Translations under genes and position numbers: made by a program
DNA from: Rana temporaria
Taxonomy: Eukaryota > Chordata > Amphibia > Anura > Ranidae
NCBI RefSeq assembly: GCF_905171775.1
Contig: NC_053495.1
Span: 110,227,909-110,291,908 of the forward strand
Length of the DNA stretch: 64,000 nucleotides
Reading direction: 5' to 3'
Notes under the pieces: model-generated
Seen by the model: only the letters and a program-made list of their open reading frames with translations
What the model was told of the DNA's origin: nothing
The model's database searches: none
In this document: piece after piece, positions 10,277 to 22,821 of the stretch
Layout: the number at the start of each line of letters is the position of its first letter
How positions within the stretch are numbered: the stretch's first letter is position 1

Positions 10277-12782
10277 ATGGGTAAGCAGGTAGATACAATT
10301 TTATCCTGGAATGTCAGGGGTTTGCATGATTCTACAAAAAGGACTGCTTTATTTACTTTTTTTTCGCAACAAAATCCCACTATTATATGTTTGCAGGAAT
10401 CTCATCTTACTGATGATACTGCTCGATTGTTACGTATGTTTAAATATCCGGTGCAATATCACTCATTCCATACCAGATACTCTAGGGGGGTTAGTATATT
10501 GTTCTCCAGAAATACTGCATTTATTGAACGGGATGTGCTTGTCGACCCTAAGGACAGGTTTATCTTTTTAAATAGGAAAATGGGAGTCCCATCTATGTGT
10601 TATTGCTAACATATATGTACCGCCACCCTTTGCGTTAACGGTATTACAATGTCTAGCTAGGTTCCTGGTTAAACATCCCCAGCTCCCTGTATATGTACTT
10701 GGGGACTTTAATAGTGCAATGGATATCTCCTTGGACATACATAAAAAAATATTCTCCACAGGGTCCAAGGGCATATACCTCGTTAGCTAGATTTGTGAAT
10801 GAGTTGGGATTGGTGGACCTGTGGAGATGTAAATCTCCTTTTCAGGCCCAGTTTTCCTGTCACTCCCTGTCTCATTCTACGCTGTCCCGCAAAGATTTTG
10901 CTCTGGGCAATGAGTTAACACTTCCATTTGACCCAGTGGTGACGTACTTGGTCAGGGGCCTTTCCGACCACTCCCCGGTGCAGCTTTCCTTGGACTTCCA
11001 TAAAACATGTCTCCCTATGCATTGGAATATGAACCCCTTGTGGCTCCAACTATTTACTGATGCAGAGAACATGCGGATGCAGATCCAATATTTTTTGGAC
11101 GATAATAAACCATCAGCTGCACCTGGAGTGGTATGGGACACGCTAAAAGCCTTTATTAGGGGGATGTGTATGAAAGAAATCAGTTTTATTAAAACAAGGA
11201 ATAGGCAGGGGGCCAATGATGCTGAGAGGGCGGTGGAGAAAGCAGAGGAGATATATTTGTGGGACCCCACTCCTGAACATGGGAGGGAGTGGATAGATGC
11301 ACAAAAACTCTACCGCACTATTCATCTACAGCAAGCTGATAACAAGAGATTTTTTACCTCCCAAAATTATTTTGAAGAGGGGGAAAAAAATGGTCATATG
11401 TTGGCAATGATAGCCAGGACACAGCAGCCATCTCAAGTGGTACACAGTATTACGACATTAACACAACTGACTGTCACAGATACGCCTTCTATATTGAAGG
11501 AGTTTTACTCCTACCAAGACTTATACTCCTCTAAGGTGATATACCCAGCAGAGGATTTGATGCATTTTTTGGACTCCATTACACTACCCCAACTTAAGGA
11601 GACAGATAGGGAGCACCTTAATGCACCTCTTACTCTTGAAGAACTTCAGACAGCGTTGGCCACGTTTCCAAACTCAAAAGCACCGGGCAATGATGGATTG
11701 CCACTTGAACTATATAAACAATTTGGTGGAGTGCTTCTACCGGAGCTACTCCATACGCTTAAAAATGCACTTGACTCGGATTCTTTGCCCAGATCTATGT
11801 ATGAAGCTGTAGTGGTAGTAATACTGAAACCAGGGAAGGAACCCAATAACCCTGATTCATATAGACCTATCTCATTGTTGAATACGGACTTGAAACTTCT
11901 CACTAAAGTAATTGCCATGCGACTTTCGGCGGTGGTGACTGCACTGGTACATTCGGACCAGTCCGGCTTCATACCAAATAGATCTACGGCAGACAATCTG
12001 AGACGACTTTTTTTTAATATGCAGATCCCTACTGATAACCAGGGAAATAGAGCTATACTCTCGTTAGACGCCGCCAAGGCTTTTAATAGCGTGAAGTGGG
12101 AATACTTGTGGAAAGTATTGGAGAAGTTTAATTTGGGTGAGGGAACAATTTCTTGGATTAAATTACTGTACAAAGCATCAAAAGCATGCATGCGGATAAA
12201 CAATACCCTTTCACCCTCATTTGATTTATACAGGGGAACGAGGCAGGGCTGCCCCCTGTCTCCTTTGCTTTTTGCCCAGGCCATAGAGCCCCTGGCGGCT
12301 GCTATAAGGGGCAATCCAGATATACGGGGTTTTAAGCGGGGAGAATTAGAAGATAAACTGGCACTATATGCAGACGATGCGCTGCTGTTCCTGGGCGACA
12401 CGTCTGCATCCCTGGTCCACCTTATGGAACTGGTTCACACCTTCGGAACTTTTTCCGGTTTTACAATTAACTGGGATAAGTCCACTCTCCTTCCACTGGA
12501 TCCGCTTCTGGGACCCATGCCGCAGATTGCAGACCAGATTAAAGTTGTGGATACATTTAAGTATCTAGGTATTATGGTTCATCCTAATTTAGATCAATAC
12601 ATCAAGTTGAATGTGGAACCTGTTCTAAAAAAAAATCAGGAAAAAACAACTAGTTGGATCAAGTTGCCGCTGTCCGTCGTGGGGCGCTGCAACCTGATCA
12701 AAATGATTTGGAATCCTCAGTTACTTTATGTGCTTCACAACACCCCCATCTGGATCCCTGCCCATGTGTTTAAAAGATGTAA
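10277..12782 (+). pseudogene. L1-A ORF2p (AP endonuclease-RT), frameshifted and 3'-truncated
   Basis: ORF2 encodes the apurinic-type endonuclease and reverse transcriptase used in target-primed reverse transcription. The start at 10277 gives SWNVRGLHD and CLQESHL, the endonuclease N-terminus. Frame changes occur near 10600 and again near 10760, between which the GDFN-type motif can still be read. The long frame 10693-12867 contains SDHSPVQL (endonuclease end), then RT motifs YRPISLLNTD, SLDAAKAFNSV, GTRQGCPLSPLLF and the catalytic YADD at about 12367-12378. The second Asp of the usual AFD motif is Asn here. Homology to L1 stops at about 12782 (PAHVFKRCN); the remaining codons of the open frame are Penelope sequence. 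The thumb and C-terminal parts are missing. Confidence 0.88.
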
Positions 12783-13428
12783 TAAACAGAAACAAGTCTC
12801 CTGCGCTCTGGTATTTTCAGGAAGTGCTATGGGGTGGTGCAGTTCAATTAAAAGTTATCTTCTATAGTCTTGCAGCCCTCCTCAGAATCGTGGGAATTCA
12901 TAAAACTATAAAAGAGAAAAAAAAGCGGAGGGCGCACCGACCTAGTGTGATACTGATAAAATAGATTTATTCAAATATTAAAATCAATAATTATACTCAC
13001 AAATTTGAGTTAAAAACAGGCTTTTAAAATTATTGCAGCAGATGTCCAGCAACATTAGTGGAACACGGTAATCGTTTGAACCAACAGTCAATGTTACAGC
13101 TGACGCGTTTCAGGGGCGTACCCCTTTCTTCAGAGCTTTGTGGTCTGCAGTGCTCCCTTTTCCGTAGTGCTTGTGGGAATATATATACACATACACCCAC
13201 ACATGTGCACTGATAGGCATGTGCTGATAGGTCAGGGTCATGGTAAACTCCTCCCAAAAAAGGAAGGGGGGGCCTTGCCTTGGGCCCCTCCTCCTAGCCC
13301 TCAGAGCACCTATCTCTCCCACATGGGGGTGGTCTCATATCAGTCCAGCCACGAATTTGGGGCTGGCATCACATGGGGACTTTATCCCCTGTCATTAGCT
13401 CCAGACATATACATAGGCTATTGTGTTT
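12783..13428 (-). repeat. PLE1 pseudo-LTR, distal part
   Basis: Distal (3') part of the PLE1 untranslated/pLTR sequence, collinear in reverse with 48812-49450 of PLE2. The PLE1 copy ends at about 12783 where PLE2 passes from pLTR into its body, which identifies the true 3' boundary of the element unit. The last 14 bases (13415-13428) are the left target duplication of L1-B. Confidence 0.85.
13098..13137 (-). ncRNA. Hammerhead ribozyme motif in PLE1 pLTR
   Basis: On the minus strand the order is AGCU, CUGAAGA, a 5 bp stem AGGGG/CCCCU with UACG loop, GAAA, CGCGUC, AGCU. This matches the type I hammerhead layout: stem I (AGCU pairs with AGCU), CUGANGA box, stem II, GAAA box, a minimal palindromic stem III (ACGCGU) and cleavage after GUC. 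One extra A lies between CUGAAGA and stem II. Hammerheads with very short stem III are known from pLTRs of Penelope-like elements. The same motif occurs in three Penelope segments of this window. Confidence 0.75.
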
Positions 13429-13749
13429 TTTTTTTATTGTTTATTTATAGAAGAAAAAAAGACAATGTACAGCATATCCCAAGAGAAAAGGTATTTCAAC
13501 TTTCAAAAGCAAAGCAATTTGAACTGAAAGCATATCAGGAACACAGGTAAAGTCTGGCAAGACAATTCTTAACAAACATTTAACAAGGCATTGCAGACAC
13601 ACCATAATCTGAGATAATCAGAACTCAATGAGAATGATCAGTTCCAAGTGAAAAAAGAAATGAAATAAAGTAAAAATAAATAAAAAAAAGATGAATCCAA
13701 AACAAAAGCACAACAAACCTATTATAAACAGATGGAAGCACCATGGGGA

Positions 13750-16700
13750 TCAAGTGTTCTGAAGAGATTCAGGCAAAGAATCTGATGAGAACTCAGAATC
13801 ATCCCATAATTTCCATATTTTATCAAAAAGAGATAAAGTGTTGTCAACCTTAGCAGTCAGATGTTCCATCCTCCGTGTGTCAGCTATGATAGAAAGGACG
13901 TGATGGAGAGTGGGGGGTGAAGTGGAGAGCCATAGCCTAGGAATGGCTCTCTTTGCAGCTAAAAGAACAAAAGACATACGTTTCTGCAAAGTTTTAGGCA
14001 ATTCCGAAAGGGGCAAGCCCAAAAGGAAGTGTATAGGCGACAAAGGTACAGGATGAGATAGCAGTTTCCGCAGGAGCTCTTGAATTTTAATCCAAAAAGG
14101 GCCAATGAGGGGGCAATCCCAAAAAATATGGAAAAGGGAACTCACAGACCCACCGCACCTCCAACAATACTTAGAAAGGGTGGAGTCACGAGCGTGCAGT
14201 AAGTCCGGGGTCCTATACCAAAACATCAAAATTTTAAAGGAAGTCTCCCTCTGCACTACACAACGTGAGATTTTTGACGTATTGTCCCATATTTTCCCCC
14301 AATCCAATAACGAGATTGGGCGTTGGAGAGTAGAAGACCATTTTTTCATATAACCATGTGTAGAGTCTGTCAGGGGAGGCGTATCATGTAAAATCTTATA
14401 TATGGATGAAATCTGTTTGGACTCATAGGGACCAGCAACACATAAGAGTTTAAAATCTGTGGGCCTCTCCAGCGAAAGCGAGGGGAAGGTAGAAAGAAAA
14501 AAATGTTTAAATTGTAAATAAGAATACTGAAGGGAGGCTGGGAGGTCATATTTTGATTGTAAATCTGAGAATGATAAGAAAACATGTGTGATCGGGGTTA
14601 ACCAGATGTTGCAGCTGGAAGACCCCAGCCCGTGTCCATGGATACATCCTCCTGTAAGACATACCCTCAGGTATTTCTGGATTGAAAAAATGACGTTCAT
14701 TAAGGGAGAACACTTGGAGGAAAGGGAGAACCGCTCCACACACCTCCTCCAAATGGCGAGGGTAAACAGCATCGGGGACAGACATAAAGATCTCAGCTGG
14801 GGCATACATTTAGTGGAGGAAGGCCAAAGCATATAACAGGGGTGTACTGGAACAGTAATTGCCATCTCTATCGCCCATCTGGAGGGGGCCTTTCTAGAAA
14901 CCCAGGAAGTTAGCGTACGAAGATGTGAAGCGTAGTAATATTTAATAATGTCTGGCGCTGCCAAACCACCTCTATGTTTAAGAGCATACACCACTGACTG
15001 TGCAATCCTATGGGAAGCATTATTCCATATAAACTTGAGGCATCGCCTATGGAGATTCTTCAGCTGCGACATAGGGACCGAGGTTGGGAGAGTCTCAAAA
15101 AGGTATAACAGTTTAGGGAGTATCGACATCTTAAGGACATTAACCCTTCCCAAGAGAGATATTGGAAGAGAGGTCCACAGATTCAAGAATCGGGTTATTT
15201 CCGCAAACATGGGGGGGGGGAATTAGCTTGATATAGGGTGGAGTATGAGGAAGTGATATACACTCCCAGGTATTTCAATGAAGAGGAGCACCAGCGATAG
15301 TTGAACTTGTCTTGGAGAGACTTAAGCACGTCTGGTGATACATTAATTGGTAACGCTTCCGTCTTTGACTGATTAATTTTGAACCCAGACAGGGCACCAA
15401 ATGTAGATAGAGTGTCGTGCAAGGCAGGTAAAGAGGTAGAAGGGTGAGTGAGGGTCAACAAGATGTCGTCAGCAAAGAGTGATAGCTTATAGTCCCTCTG
15501 TCTCAACGGGACCCCCCGTATATCTGGATGGTGCCTAATGGCCGCTGCCAGAGGCTCAAGACTCAGAATAAACAGCAAGGGCGACAATGGGCACCCCTGT
15601 CTGTTGCCGTTACTAAGGGAGAACCGCCGAGACAGATAGGAGGAAAGCTGTACCTGGGACGAGGGAGTGGAATAAATAGCTCGTAAGGCTTGAATAAAAG
15701 GACCAGAGAACCCATATCTATCAAGGACTGCAAACATAAAAGGCCAGCTAAGGCGATCAAATGCTTTTTGCGCATCTAGCCTTAGGACAACCGCTGCCTG
15801 TTTAGTTTTGGTTAATAGGTCTATCAAATCTACAGTCCGTCTGGTATTATCGCCTGCGTGTCTTGTGGGAACAAAACCCACTTGATCTCTATGGATCAAA
15901 GTCGTCAACAATGGGGAAAGTCGGTTTGCCAGTAGTTTTGTAAAGATCTTATAATCTGAGTTCAATAATGCAATGGGACGATAATTATCAGGTAATGAGG
16001 GATCTTTGCCTGGTTTAGGGATAACAGTCAGGAATGCATGCAGAAAGTGTGAATGGGGGATGGTGCCTTTGAGCAAGGAGGAAAACAAAGACTGTAGATG
16101 AGGGTTTAAAATTTCTGAAAAGGTTTTATAATATGCATAGGAAAGTCCGTCTGGGCATGGGGACTTATGGGATGGGAGAGCTTTTAGTACCTCCGTTATC
16201 TCCTCTAAGGAGACAGGAGCATTAAGTATGGAGTTTTGTTCGGTAGATAACCTGGGTAAGACCAAGGAAGACATAAAGGCCTCAAAGTTAGCCTGGGAGA
16301 ATTGGGGCGTCGAGTCAGTATTCAAACAGTTGTATAATTTCCCATAGAAGTCTCCAAAAACCTGAGTCATAGCTTTGGGACAGTACGTAGGAGTACCATT
16401 CGATTGCATTAGGTGATCAGGAATCGAGAGGTGGGGGCGTGGTTTCAGTCTATTAACAAGCATTCTATGTGGTTTGTTAGCGTATTCGTAGAACTTTTGC
16501 CTAGCCCATACCATGGATTTGGAAATCTTGTTCATATTAAAAGATTTGATACGGTTCCGTAAAGACGTCACCACCCTCAATCGTTCCACCGTGGGGGAAT
16601 CAAGGAGGAGCGTCTCTGCAGATTTGAGCTGAGCCAGAAGATCGGCTTTAAGCTTCATGGAGTCTCGTTTTAAACGAGAACTAGCAGAAATGCACTCCCC

Positions 16701-17591
16701 CCTGAAAAAGGCTTTGTGGGCCTCCCACAGGGTGGAAATCTCTGACACTGAACCCTCATTTAAATTAAAAAATTCAGATCATTTTTGTTGCAGCTGGGCT
16801 TGCATCAATGGATCCTTAATAAGGGACTCATTGAGACGCCAGTGGCAGGTCCTGGGGGTCGGAGCAGACAATACTATATCGATCTCAATGGGTGCATGAT
16901 CCGACCAGGTAATTGGATTAATCTCAGAGGAGACAACATATGGGAGCAGAGGGGCTGTTACAAAAAAGTGGTCCAGTCTGGAGTAAAGCTTATGAGGCGG
17001 GGAATAAAAGGTGAACCCCCTCTGAGTCGGGTGTTTCACTCTCCAAGTATCATAAAGATTATGTGATCTAGTCAGTTTACGAAATGAGGCAGACAACTTC
17101 TGGACAGCACTTCTTGGAGTATCCTGAAATAGGGCCCGTCTATCCTTGTTCGGGGACATGCACACATTAAAATCGCCTCCTAAAATCATAAAGGGATGGG
17201 AGATGGTTTGTAATTTCTCAAAGACCGTCGAGAGGAAACCAATTTGGCCTACATTAGGGGCGTATATGTTCGCCAATGTAAACTGGGTATTCAAGTGACT
17301 GCAGTCCAGGAGCACGAAACGACCCCCAGGATTCAAGTATGAGGAATGGACTCGGATCGGACAAGAGCGCTTAATAAGGATTGCTACTCCTGCCTTTCCC
17401 GATGGATCTGAAGCCATATATGCTGTGGGAAATTGTTTGGACGCAAATTTAAAGGAGCCCCCATGTTTGAAGTGGGTCTCCTGAACCATAATCACCTCCG
17501 CACCGGAGGACCTGAATTCCTTCAAAGCTTGCCATCTTTTACCAATGGAATTCAGACCCTTCACATTACAGGAGAAAATCTTCAGAGCCAT
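13750..17591 (-). pseudogene. L1-B ORF2p, one nonsense and one frameshift
   Basis: Endonuclease-reverse transcriptase of L1-B. ATG 17591 opens with FSCNVKGLN, then MVQETHF, GGDFNVCM and WSDHAPIEI (AP endonuclease). A TGA near 16777 interrupts the frame, which continues in register from 16748. RT motifs follow: SPCPDGLSYAYYK, YRPIALLNSDYK, RLDAQKAFDRL, NRQGCPLSPLLF and the catalytic FADD (about 15470). A run of ten G on the plus strand near 15212-15221 causes a frameshift into the C-terminal frame 15210-13750. That part ends with a cysteine-rich CWRCGG...HIFWDCP motif. Joined, the gene would be about 1,280 codons, the same as intact L1-D ORF2, so nothing large is deleted. Confidence 0.9.
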
Positions 17592-18229
17592 AATAAATCA
17601 ATCAAAAGTACCGCTATAGTAACTGAAACTAGAGCTAAACTGTAAAATAGCCATGGTGTATAACACAGTAGAGCAAACAAGCATATAAGTTGAAATGGTG
17701 CAGCAAAAAAAAACATTAGATACCTGAGCAAGGTAAAAAAAAAAGACCCAGAAAAGAAAATACAAAAATGAAAAAAAAAAGAAAAAAAATCAAGAAAAAA
17801 TTAAAAAGACAAAAAACTAAATTGAAAACACATTTTTACAAAAAGCCCTGGAGATGAAAAAACTCCAGGGAACCCAGACAACAGCCTGGGGTTAAGGTGA
17901 GGGGCATGACAACCCGCGGGATCCGAGGGTGGGTCCCCGCTCAGCAGAGAAAACAGTCAGCGCCGATCCAAGATGAGCCATCAAATGAAGCATCAAAGGG
18001 GCTGTCCATAATGGCAGACAGTGCAAACATAAGAGGATTCAAATAGGTCAGGGCCGGGAGTTCAAGTAGGCATCATTAGCGTGATCAAAAAAAAAAAGAA
18101 AAACAAATAACAGACAGAAAATATGGTTCTTGGGCCCACGAACTCCGACACGGTCAGAGCAGTCATCAACTGACCATGAGATGAACAAAATAAGGGAGGT
18201 TGTAAGAGATTTTACAAGAGCAAGATTCT

Positions 18230-19413
18230 TCAGGTTTGGGATCTGGGGGGAGTAGCCCGCTGTGGAGTAGAGAATGCCTTCCGCGACCTGCGTTGCACCG
18301 GGGTCCAGATCTTGGCCGGTGTCATCAGAGGCTTGGGGTTCAGGACAGGGAGTTGAAGATCCTCTTCAGGGACAGGGGGGAGACCAAGGTTGCGAGTGAA
18401 GGCCTCACACTCGTATAGGTCTCTCAGAGAATATTGGACCCCATCTTTTAGGACTGATAAGTGGAAGGGGAATCCCCAACGATAAGGCACTTGATGATTT
18501 TGCAAATGGGTGGTAACAGGACGAAAGCTGCGTCGCTTTGCCAAGGTAATAGGAGAAAGGTCATTGAAGATCTGTATCTTGGCCTGCTTAAATTCGATGC
18601 GAGACTTGTTACGGGTCGCAACAGTGAGAGATTCCTTGCTCTCATAGAAATGAAAGCGAACAACAACATCTCTGGGGTTGGAGCCAGCAGGCGGTTTAGG
18701 AGTCAGAGACCTGTGAGCCTGGTCAAGGCGCCAATCAATATCTGGTATGTGGGGCACTAAGGTGACGAAAAGTCCCAACAGATACGGGCGTAGCTCTTTA
18801 TGCGTGACCGATTCGGGGACCCCTCTTATCCGAAGGTTCTGGCGCCTTTCCCTGTTCTCTAAATCCTCCTGTTGCAATTGGAGTTGGGAAAGTGCATGTT
18901 TCATGGCAGCATTATCTTCTTCTAAAACATGTACATACTGGGTAAGGTCATCGAATTTAGTCTCTAGTGTGTCCGTGCGTTCCCCTAATTGATCAATCTC
19001 CCTCCGGAGCTCTTGAGTAATTTTTCCCACCTCTTTGGTGATGTTACGAGTCAGGTCTTGGAGGAGTGACTGCAGCTTATGGTCCAGAACAGCAACTGTA
19101 ACCACGTCCGTGGTCCCCGTTGACTGGGCTTGCTGGGATCCATTGTCCGCCGTGGGAGCCAGTACATCCGCCGATCAGGAATCAGAACTATCCGACGGAC
19201 CTACAGAGATACCCGAGGACAGGGATTGCGGCCTATACAAGAAACGCTCCATATCACGGTCAGGTCTCGGGAGCGGTGGCGGAAAAAAACCTCTATATAC
19301 AGCTTTTTGGAAGCCAATTTTTCCCATATGATGCTGAGATGAGAATCGGGCGCTTGCTCAATAAACTCCTGGAGCCGTGTCAGCTTTAGATGCTTAGCAG
19401 GAGTTGCGGACAA
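18230..19413 (-). pseudogene. L1-B ORF1p, N-terminal frameshift
   Basis: RNA-binding ORF1 protein of L1-B. The main frame 19105-18230 gives 291 residues: a long coiled coil (about 1-85, heptads such as TDTLETKFDDLTQYVHVLEED), then NRERRQNLRIRGVPE, the RRM region with DVVVRFHFYESKE, and the C-terminal domain with QIFNDLSPITLAKRR and PYRWGFPFHLSV. A separate frame at 19413-19201 (MSATPAKHLK...) is in a different register and probably encodes the original N-terminus, so a frameshift lies between 19201 and 19105. The downstream spacer to ORF2 (17592-18229) is A-rich and non-coding. Confidence 0.85.
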
Positions 19414-20092
19414 TGAGACGGGGACCGGATCTCTCCATCTTATGCGGCCACCATCTTCAGAGGCCCTGCATCTTCTGTTCTGTCTTTACAAGGAGCAAGA
19501 TGGCTGTATCTTACAGGAGATGGTGCAGGGCTTACAGGGTAAAGGGGGAGTTCTTTTTGGTGCTGCCTGTACAGCCGAGATATCACCCTTACAGGCTGTG
19601 TGCCAATTGCCTACAGTCAGGCATGCAGTGGGAGAGTGTCTTTTGGGCCAGGGTGTAGCAGGGAGGCCGCCACCTACCTCCTCACACCGATCCCTGGACG
19701 TCTCTGGGCACCTCCGCCACTCCTCGGATTCCCACCACCACGATTCCGCAGGCCAGACAGGTCAAACGATGGGTCTGGTGCGCCCCGAGGCGACAGTCGA
19801 TCGTATCGCGGTCGCGATACTCGAGCCCGGTGTTTGCGGAGGCTTTGTAGGCCTCAAAATGGCGACGGCTCGTCTGTGTAGTGGTTCGGCAGCGGGACGG
19901 ATTATGGAGCGGGCGGCTGTCCGGGAGGCCCCAAACAGGTATTGACCCGTACAGGGGAGCACCAGGAACCAGGATGCGGAAGTTTCGGGGTGCAGAAATG
20001 AACTCCAACGGCCGATGGCAATGGATTAGGCCTGGGTTCGCGGAGCTCCTCCGAGTTGCGTCCTTCTCCTCTCGCGTCCGGGCACGCCCCCC

Positions 20093-21313
20093 AGGCTATT
20101 GTGTTTGCATTTGTTTAAATGTGGACTGGGTATTCAGGGTACTCCTGTACATGAATTCCCAAGAGATGATAGCATAAAGGGCTTACCCCTCTCCTGATTA
20201 ACGCCACTCTCCATACAAACGCCCGAACGGCTCCATGCATGTTAGCTGGGACGCACGCCCGCCATGACAGGCCGAGGGTGCGTTCCAGCGATTCGCGCTA
20301 TGTGCAGAGGGGAGACAGAACGCTCCAACCTCTGTAGCCCAAGGGCTGAAACGTCACTACCGCTCTATGGTGGCGTTCTCTTATGGAGAAAAGCCATCAA
20401 TGTCCACCCTCTAGTGGTAGGAGGGTGGAAAGGTCACTTTCACTCCATAGTGGCGTTCTCCTATGGAGGAAAAACAACAATGTCCACCCTCTAGTGGTGG
20501 GAGGGTGAAATGGTCCTATTCCATTTTAGACTCAATTCTTTTTTAAAAATGCATACTTCTAGCCTGACCCCAAAAGAGGACCCCAAAAAACAGAATTGTG
20601 TCTGCCCGACATGAGAGAGGTGTGCACAAGTGCACTCATGGGTGCCTAATGGAATTACACACCCCACTATGCCAAACGTAATTACATGTCTACATTGTTA
20701 AAGACATATATCAGCATTTGGGGTGCACATGAAAGAGCCCAGCCCGAGTGGAAGAGGGTGTGAAGGAAAGCGCATGTGTACGTTTGGGCACAGGGACCTC
20801 AGTGTGAATAATACGATGGGAAATTCCGATCCAACACTGAGTCAGTGGTCATATGTACAGTTGCGCCAATGTATATATACTTGAGCCTCACATATTGGCT
20901 TTGATGGGGGGACTGCCGACCCTCTAGACATCTACACAAAACAAGATGCAACATACAATTAGATTGTCACAATATCCCTCAATGGTGCTACATAATTCCT
21001 AGCATAATGACTACTGTTAGATCTAATGCCGTCAATGTTGATGGCTTCAATAGCGACATATAGTTTAGATTATTAAAATAATTTCTTAATGTATCCATTA
21101 ACTCGTATTGATGCATTTTAATCAAATGGAGTTTCTAATTTTAATTTTTAAGGTGTTAAAAAAACAGATAAAAAGGGAGGGTTTTTTTTAGGGAGGGGGA
21201 AAGGAAGGGGCCCTAGTGGTGGATTTCACTCAAATACATGAATTGTAGTAGAGTGCTGAGCGGACTTGTAGCTAGTCGGCCTCTTCATTTATAACCCATG
21301 AATGTATAATTTC
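20093..21313 (-). repeat. PLE1 3' UTR / pseudo-LTR, proximal part
   Basis: Non-coding sequence following the GIY-YIG stop. Positions about 20093-20885 match PLE2 47972-48812 in reverse orientation, which marks this as the portion found upstream of the body in PLE2 (pseudo-LTR). It contains two tandem ~75 bp units around CCACCCTCTAGTGGT (20395-20510). 20885-21313 follows the ORF and is not present in PLE2. Confidence 0.8.
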
Positions 21314-21725
21314 TCATGTTATAGTATGCAATTCGATTTCTTCATTTAACCCATTCAGGACCATAGAACCCAGGGTGAAGATCCAAAAGGCCTCTCTTTT
21401 GCAGAGAATTTGATATTTTTTCCCGCTGTCCAAACCGTTTTGGATGGCTTCTATACCAAAAACTTTTAGGTCCTCCACTTTACTGTCATGGACTTCTCTA
21501 AAATGTCTAGGTATAGAGCCTTTGTCCTTTTTGGTTGAAATACTACTCCTGTGTCCGTTCATCCTAGTTCTTAGTTGACGTGATGTACGTCCCACATATA
21601 GTAGGCCACATGGGCATATGATGCCGTATATGACAAAGGCAATTTCGCAATTGATAAATTGTTTGATCATGTGGTGTCTTCCGTCCACCCCGATGACATC
21701 TCTTTTCCTGTGTTGCATGTGTATG
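21314..21725 (-). pseudogene. PLE1 GIY-YIG endonuclease domain
   Basis: C-terminal endonuclease of the Penelope-like polyprotein, which nicks target DNA. The translated stretch contains INCEIAFVIYGIICPCGLLY followed by VGRTSRQLRTRMNGHRSSI, the vertebrate Penelope GIY-YIG signature with its CPCG cysteines, the catalytic-region Arg and downstream His. It ends at the stop at 21314. It was severed from the RT by the solo LTR at 21726-22821. LTR plus one target duplication is 1,101 bp, a multiple of three, and the two flanking frames share register, so RT and nuclease were one reading frame before the insertion. Confidence 0.88.
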
Positions 21726-22821
21726 TGTTATGACCCTGATTATGAGAACACTCTGTCTCAAGTTTAGACTCCAGCTGTAGAGGCCTATCAGAATTAACCA
21801 CCAGCTCACTCTCACTGAACTATAAGAGTATGGGGTCTATATCATCATATCCTCTGATTGGAGCAAAACATGTAGTAATAGTTTAATACTTGTTAAACTA
21901 TGTTATAACATTTGTCTAGAATATGACAAGGACAAGTCACTAGTAGGTGCTTTCTGCATATATAGGTAGTGAACTTGAGTCATGTAGAAAATAGCACTCT
22001 TGATATAACACAAAGAAAGAACCCCAATATAATTAGAGCAAGTATCTCAATAGTTGATATGCATTCTGAGAGAGAAAAGGAGACAGTCCTGAGTATGGTT
22101 TGCAAACACTATCTATGTGGCAAAAAGGTCTATATACATATGCAGTTTAAGGGGTAGTGTAGACCAGGTCTCTTTGCACAGGAGTAGATGGTAATTCCAA
22201 TTATGCAGTAATATGGTCTATATACACATGCAGCTTAAGGAGTAGTGTGAACCAGGTCTCTCTGCACAGGAGTAGATGGTAATTCCAATTATGCAGTAAT
22301 ATGGTCTATATACACATGCAGCTTAAGGAGTAGTGTGAACCAGGTCTCTTTGCACAGGAGTAGATGGTAATTCCAATTATGCAGTAATATGATCAGAATA
22401 TACTTGCGGTTAGGAGGTAGTCCAGACTGGGAAAGTTTGCACAGGTGCTGATGGTATCTCCTTAGCAGTATGCAGCGGTGGTGGTCCTTTTATCCAGTAT
22501 AGCAATGAGATTTGGGTCCAAGTGTGACTGTTCCACAAAGGGGGAACTTCAAGGTTGCTGTAGGTTGGTGGAGGGTCTCCAGGTGGCGGCAGGGTCCAAC
22601 AGGAATATTCCCAACAACCTGCCGCCAGTGCTGGAGGTTTAAATAGCCCGGTCTCCCATCAGCACCGAGCGCCGCACACTGGAACGCACTTCCGCGTTCC
22701 AGCGTGGAGCGCAGACGTCCGCGTACCGGAAGTGACGCGGATCTCTTCTTGAATGGAGCGCAGCTGTCATTGTAGGTAAAGCTGCGCTCCTTGTACACAA
22801 ATTAACGCTAATAGCGTTACA
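21726..22821 (-). mobile_element. Solo LTR (Gypsy-like) with 5 bp TSD
   Basis: A 1,096 bp block starting TGTTATGACC and ending GCGTTACA on the plus strand, so both strands run TG...CA. It is flanked by GTATG at 21721-21725 and 22822-22826. It interrupts the PLE1 gene between RT and GIY-YIG. A TATTTAAA box on the minus strand near 22638 suggests minus orientation. There is no internal coding region, so it is a recombination-derived solo LTR. Four partly tandem units of 85-88 bp lie at about 22128-22475. Confidence 0.88.
22128..22475. repeat. 85-88 bp tandem repeat inside the solo LTR
   Basis: Units begin GGTCTATATACA near 22128, 22213 and 22301, with a diverged fourth near 22389. Each contains AGTGTGAACCAGGTCTCT and GGTAATTCCAATTATGCAG. 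Repeats of this kind in an LTR often vary in copy number between copies. Confidence 0.85.

Larger units (their letters stand above)
1..12782 (+). mobile_element. L1-A: L1-clade LINE split by piggyBac
   Basis: Non-LTR retrotransposon on the plus strand. It is present as 1-1910 (leader, ORF1 and inter-ORF spacer) and 10199-12782 (ORF2). The interruption is exactly a piggyBac-type element bounded by TTAA on both sides, so the two halves were once contiguous, with about 760 bp between ORF1 and ORF2. The left edge lies outside the window. The right edge is inside ORF2, where the sequence changes abruptly to the 3' end of a minus-strand Penelope-like element at about 12783. No 3' UTR, poly(A) or target duplication of this L1 is visible. 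Both ORFs carry frameshifts, so the copy is dead. Confidence 0.85.
13429..20092 (-). mobile_element. L1-B: full-length L1-clade LINE with 14 bp TSD
   Basis: About 6.7 kb LINE on the minus strand, inserted in the PLE1 pseudo-LTR. AGGCTATTGTGTTT occurs at 13415-13428 and 20093-20106, and PLE2 has the unoccupied site (about 48799-48812). The 3' tail is the T-run after 13424 on the plus strand. The 5' end is GC-rich (GGGGGGCGTGCCCGGACGCG on the minus strand) and resembles the start of L1-D. It carries ORF1 (about 19413-18230) and ORF2 (17591-13750), both broken. Confidence 0.92.

Noticed and set aside
11646..12401. 251-codon minus-strand frame
   Set aside because: Antisense shadow of the L1-A reverse transcriptase.
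20290..20360. A further hammerhead around GGGCTGAAACGTCAC
   Set aside because: GAAACGUC and a preceding AGCCC/GGGCU stem are present but there is no CUGANGA-like box, so the fold is incomplete.
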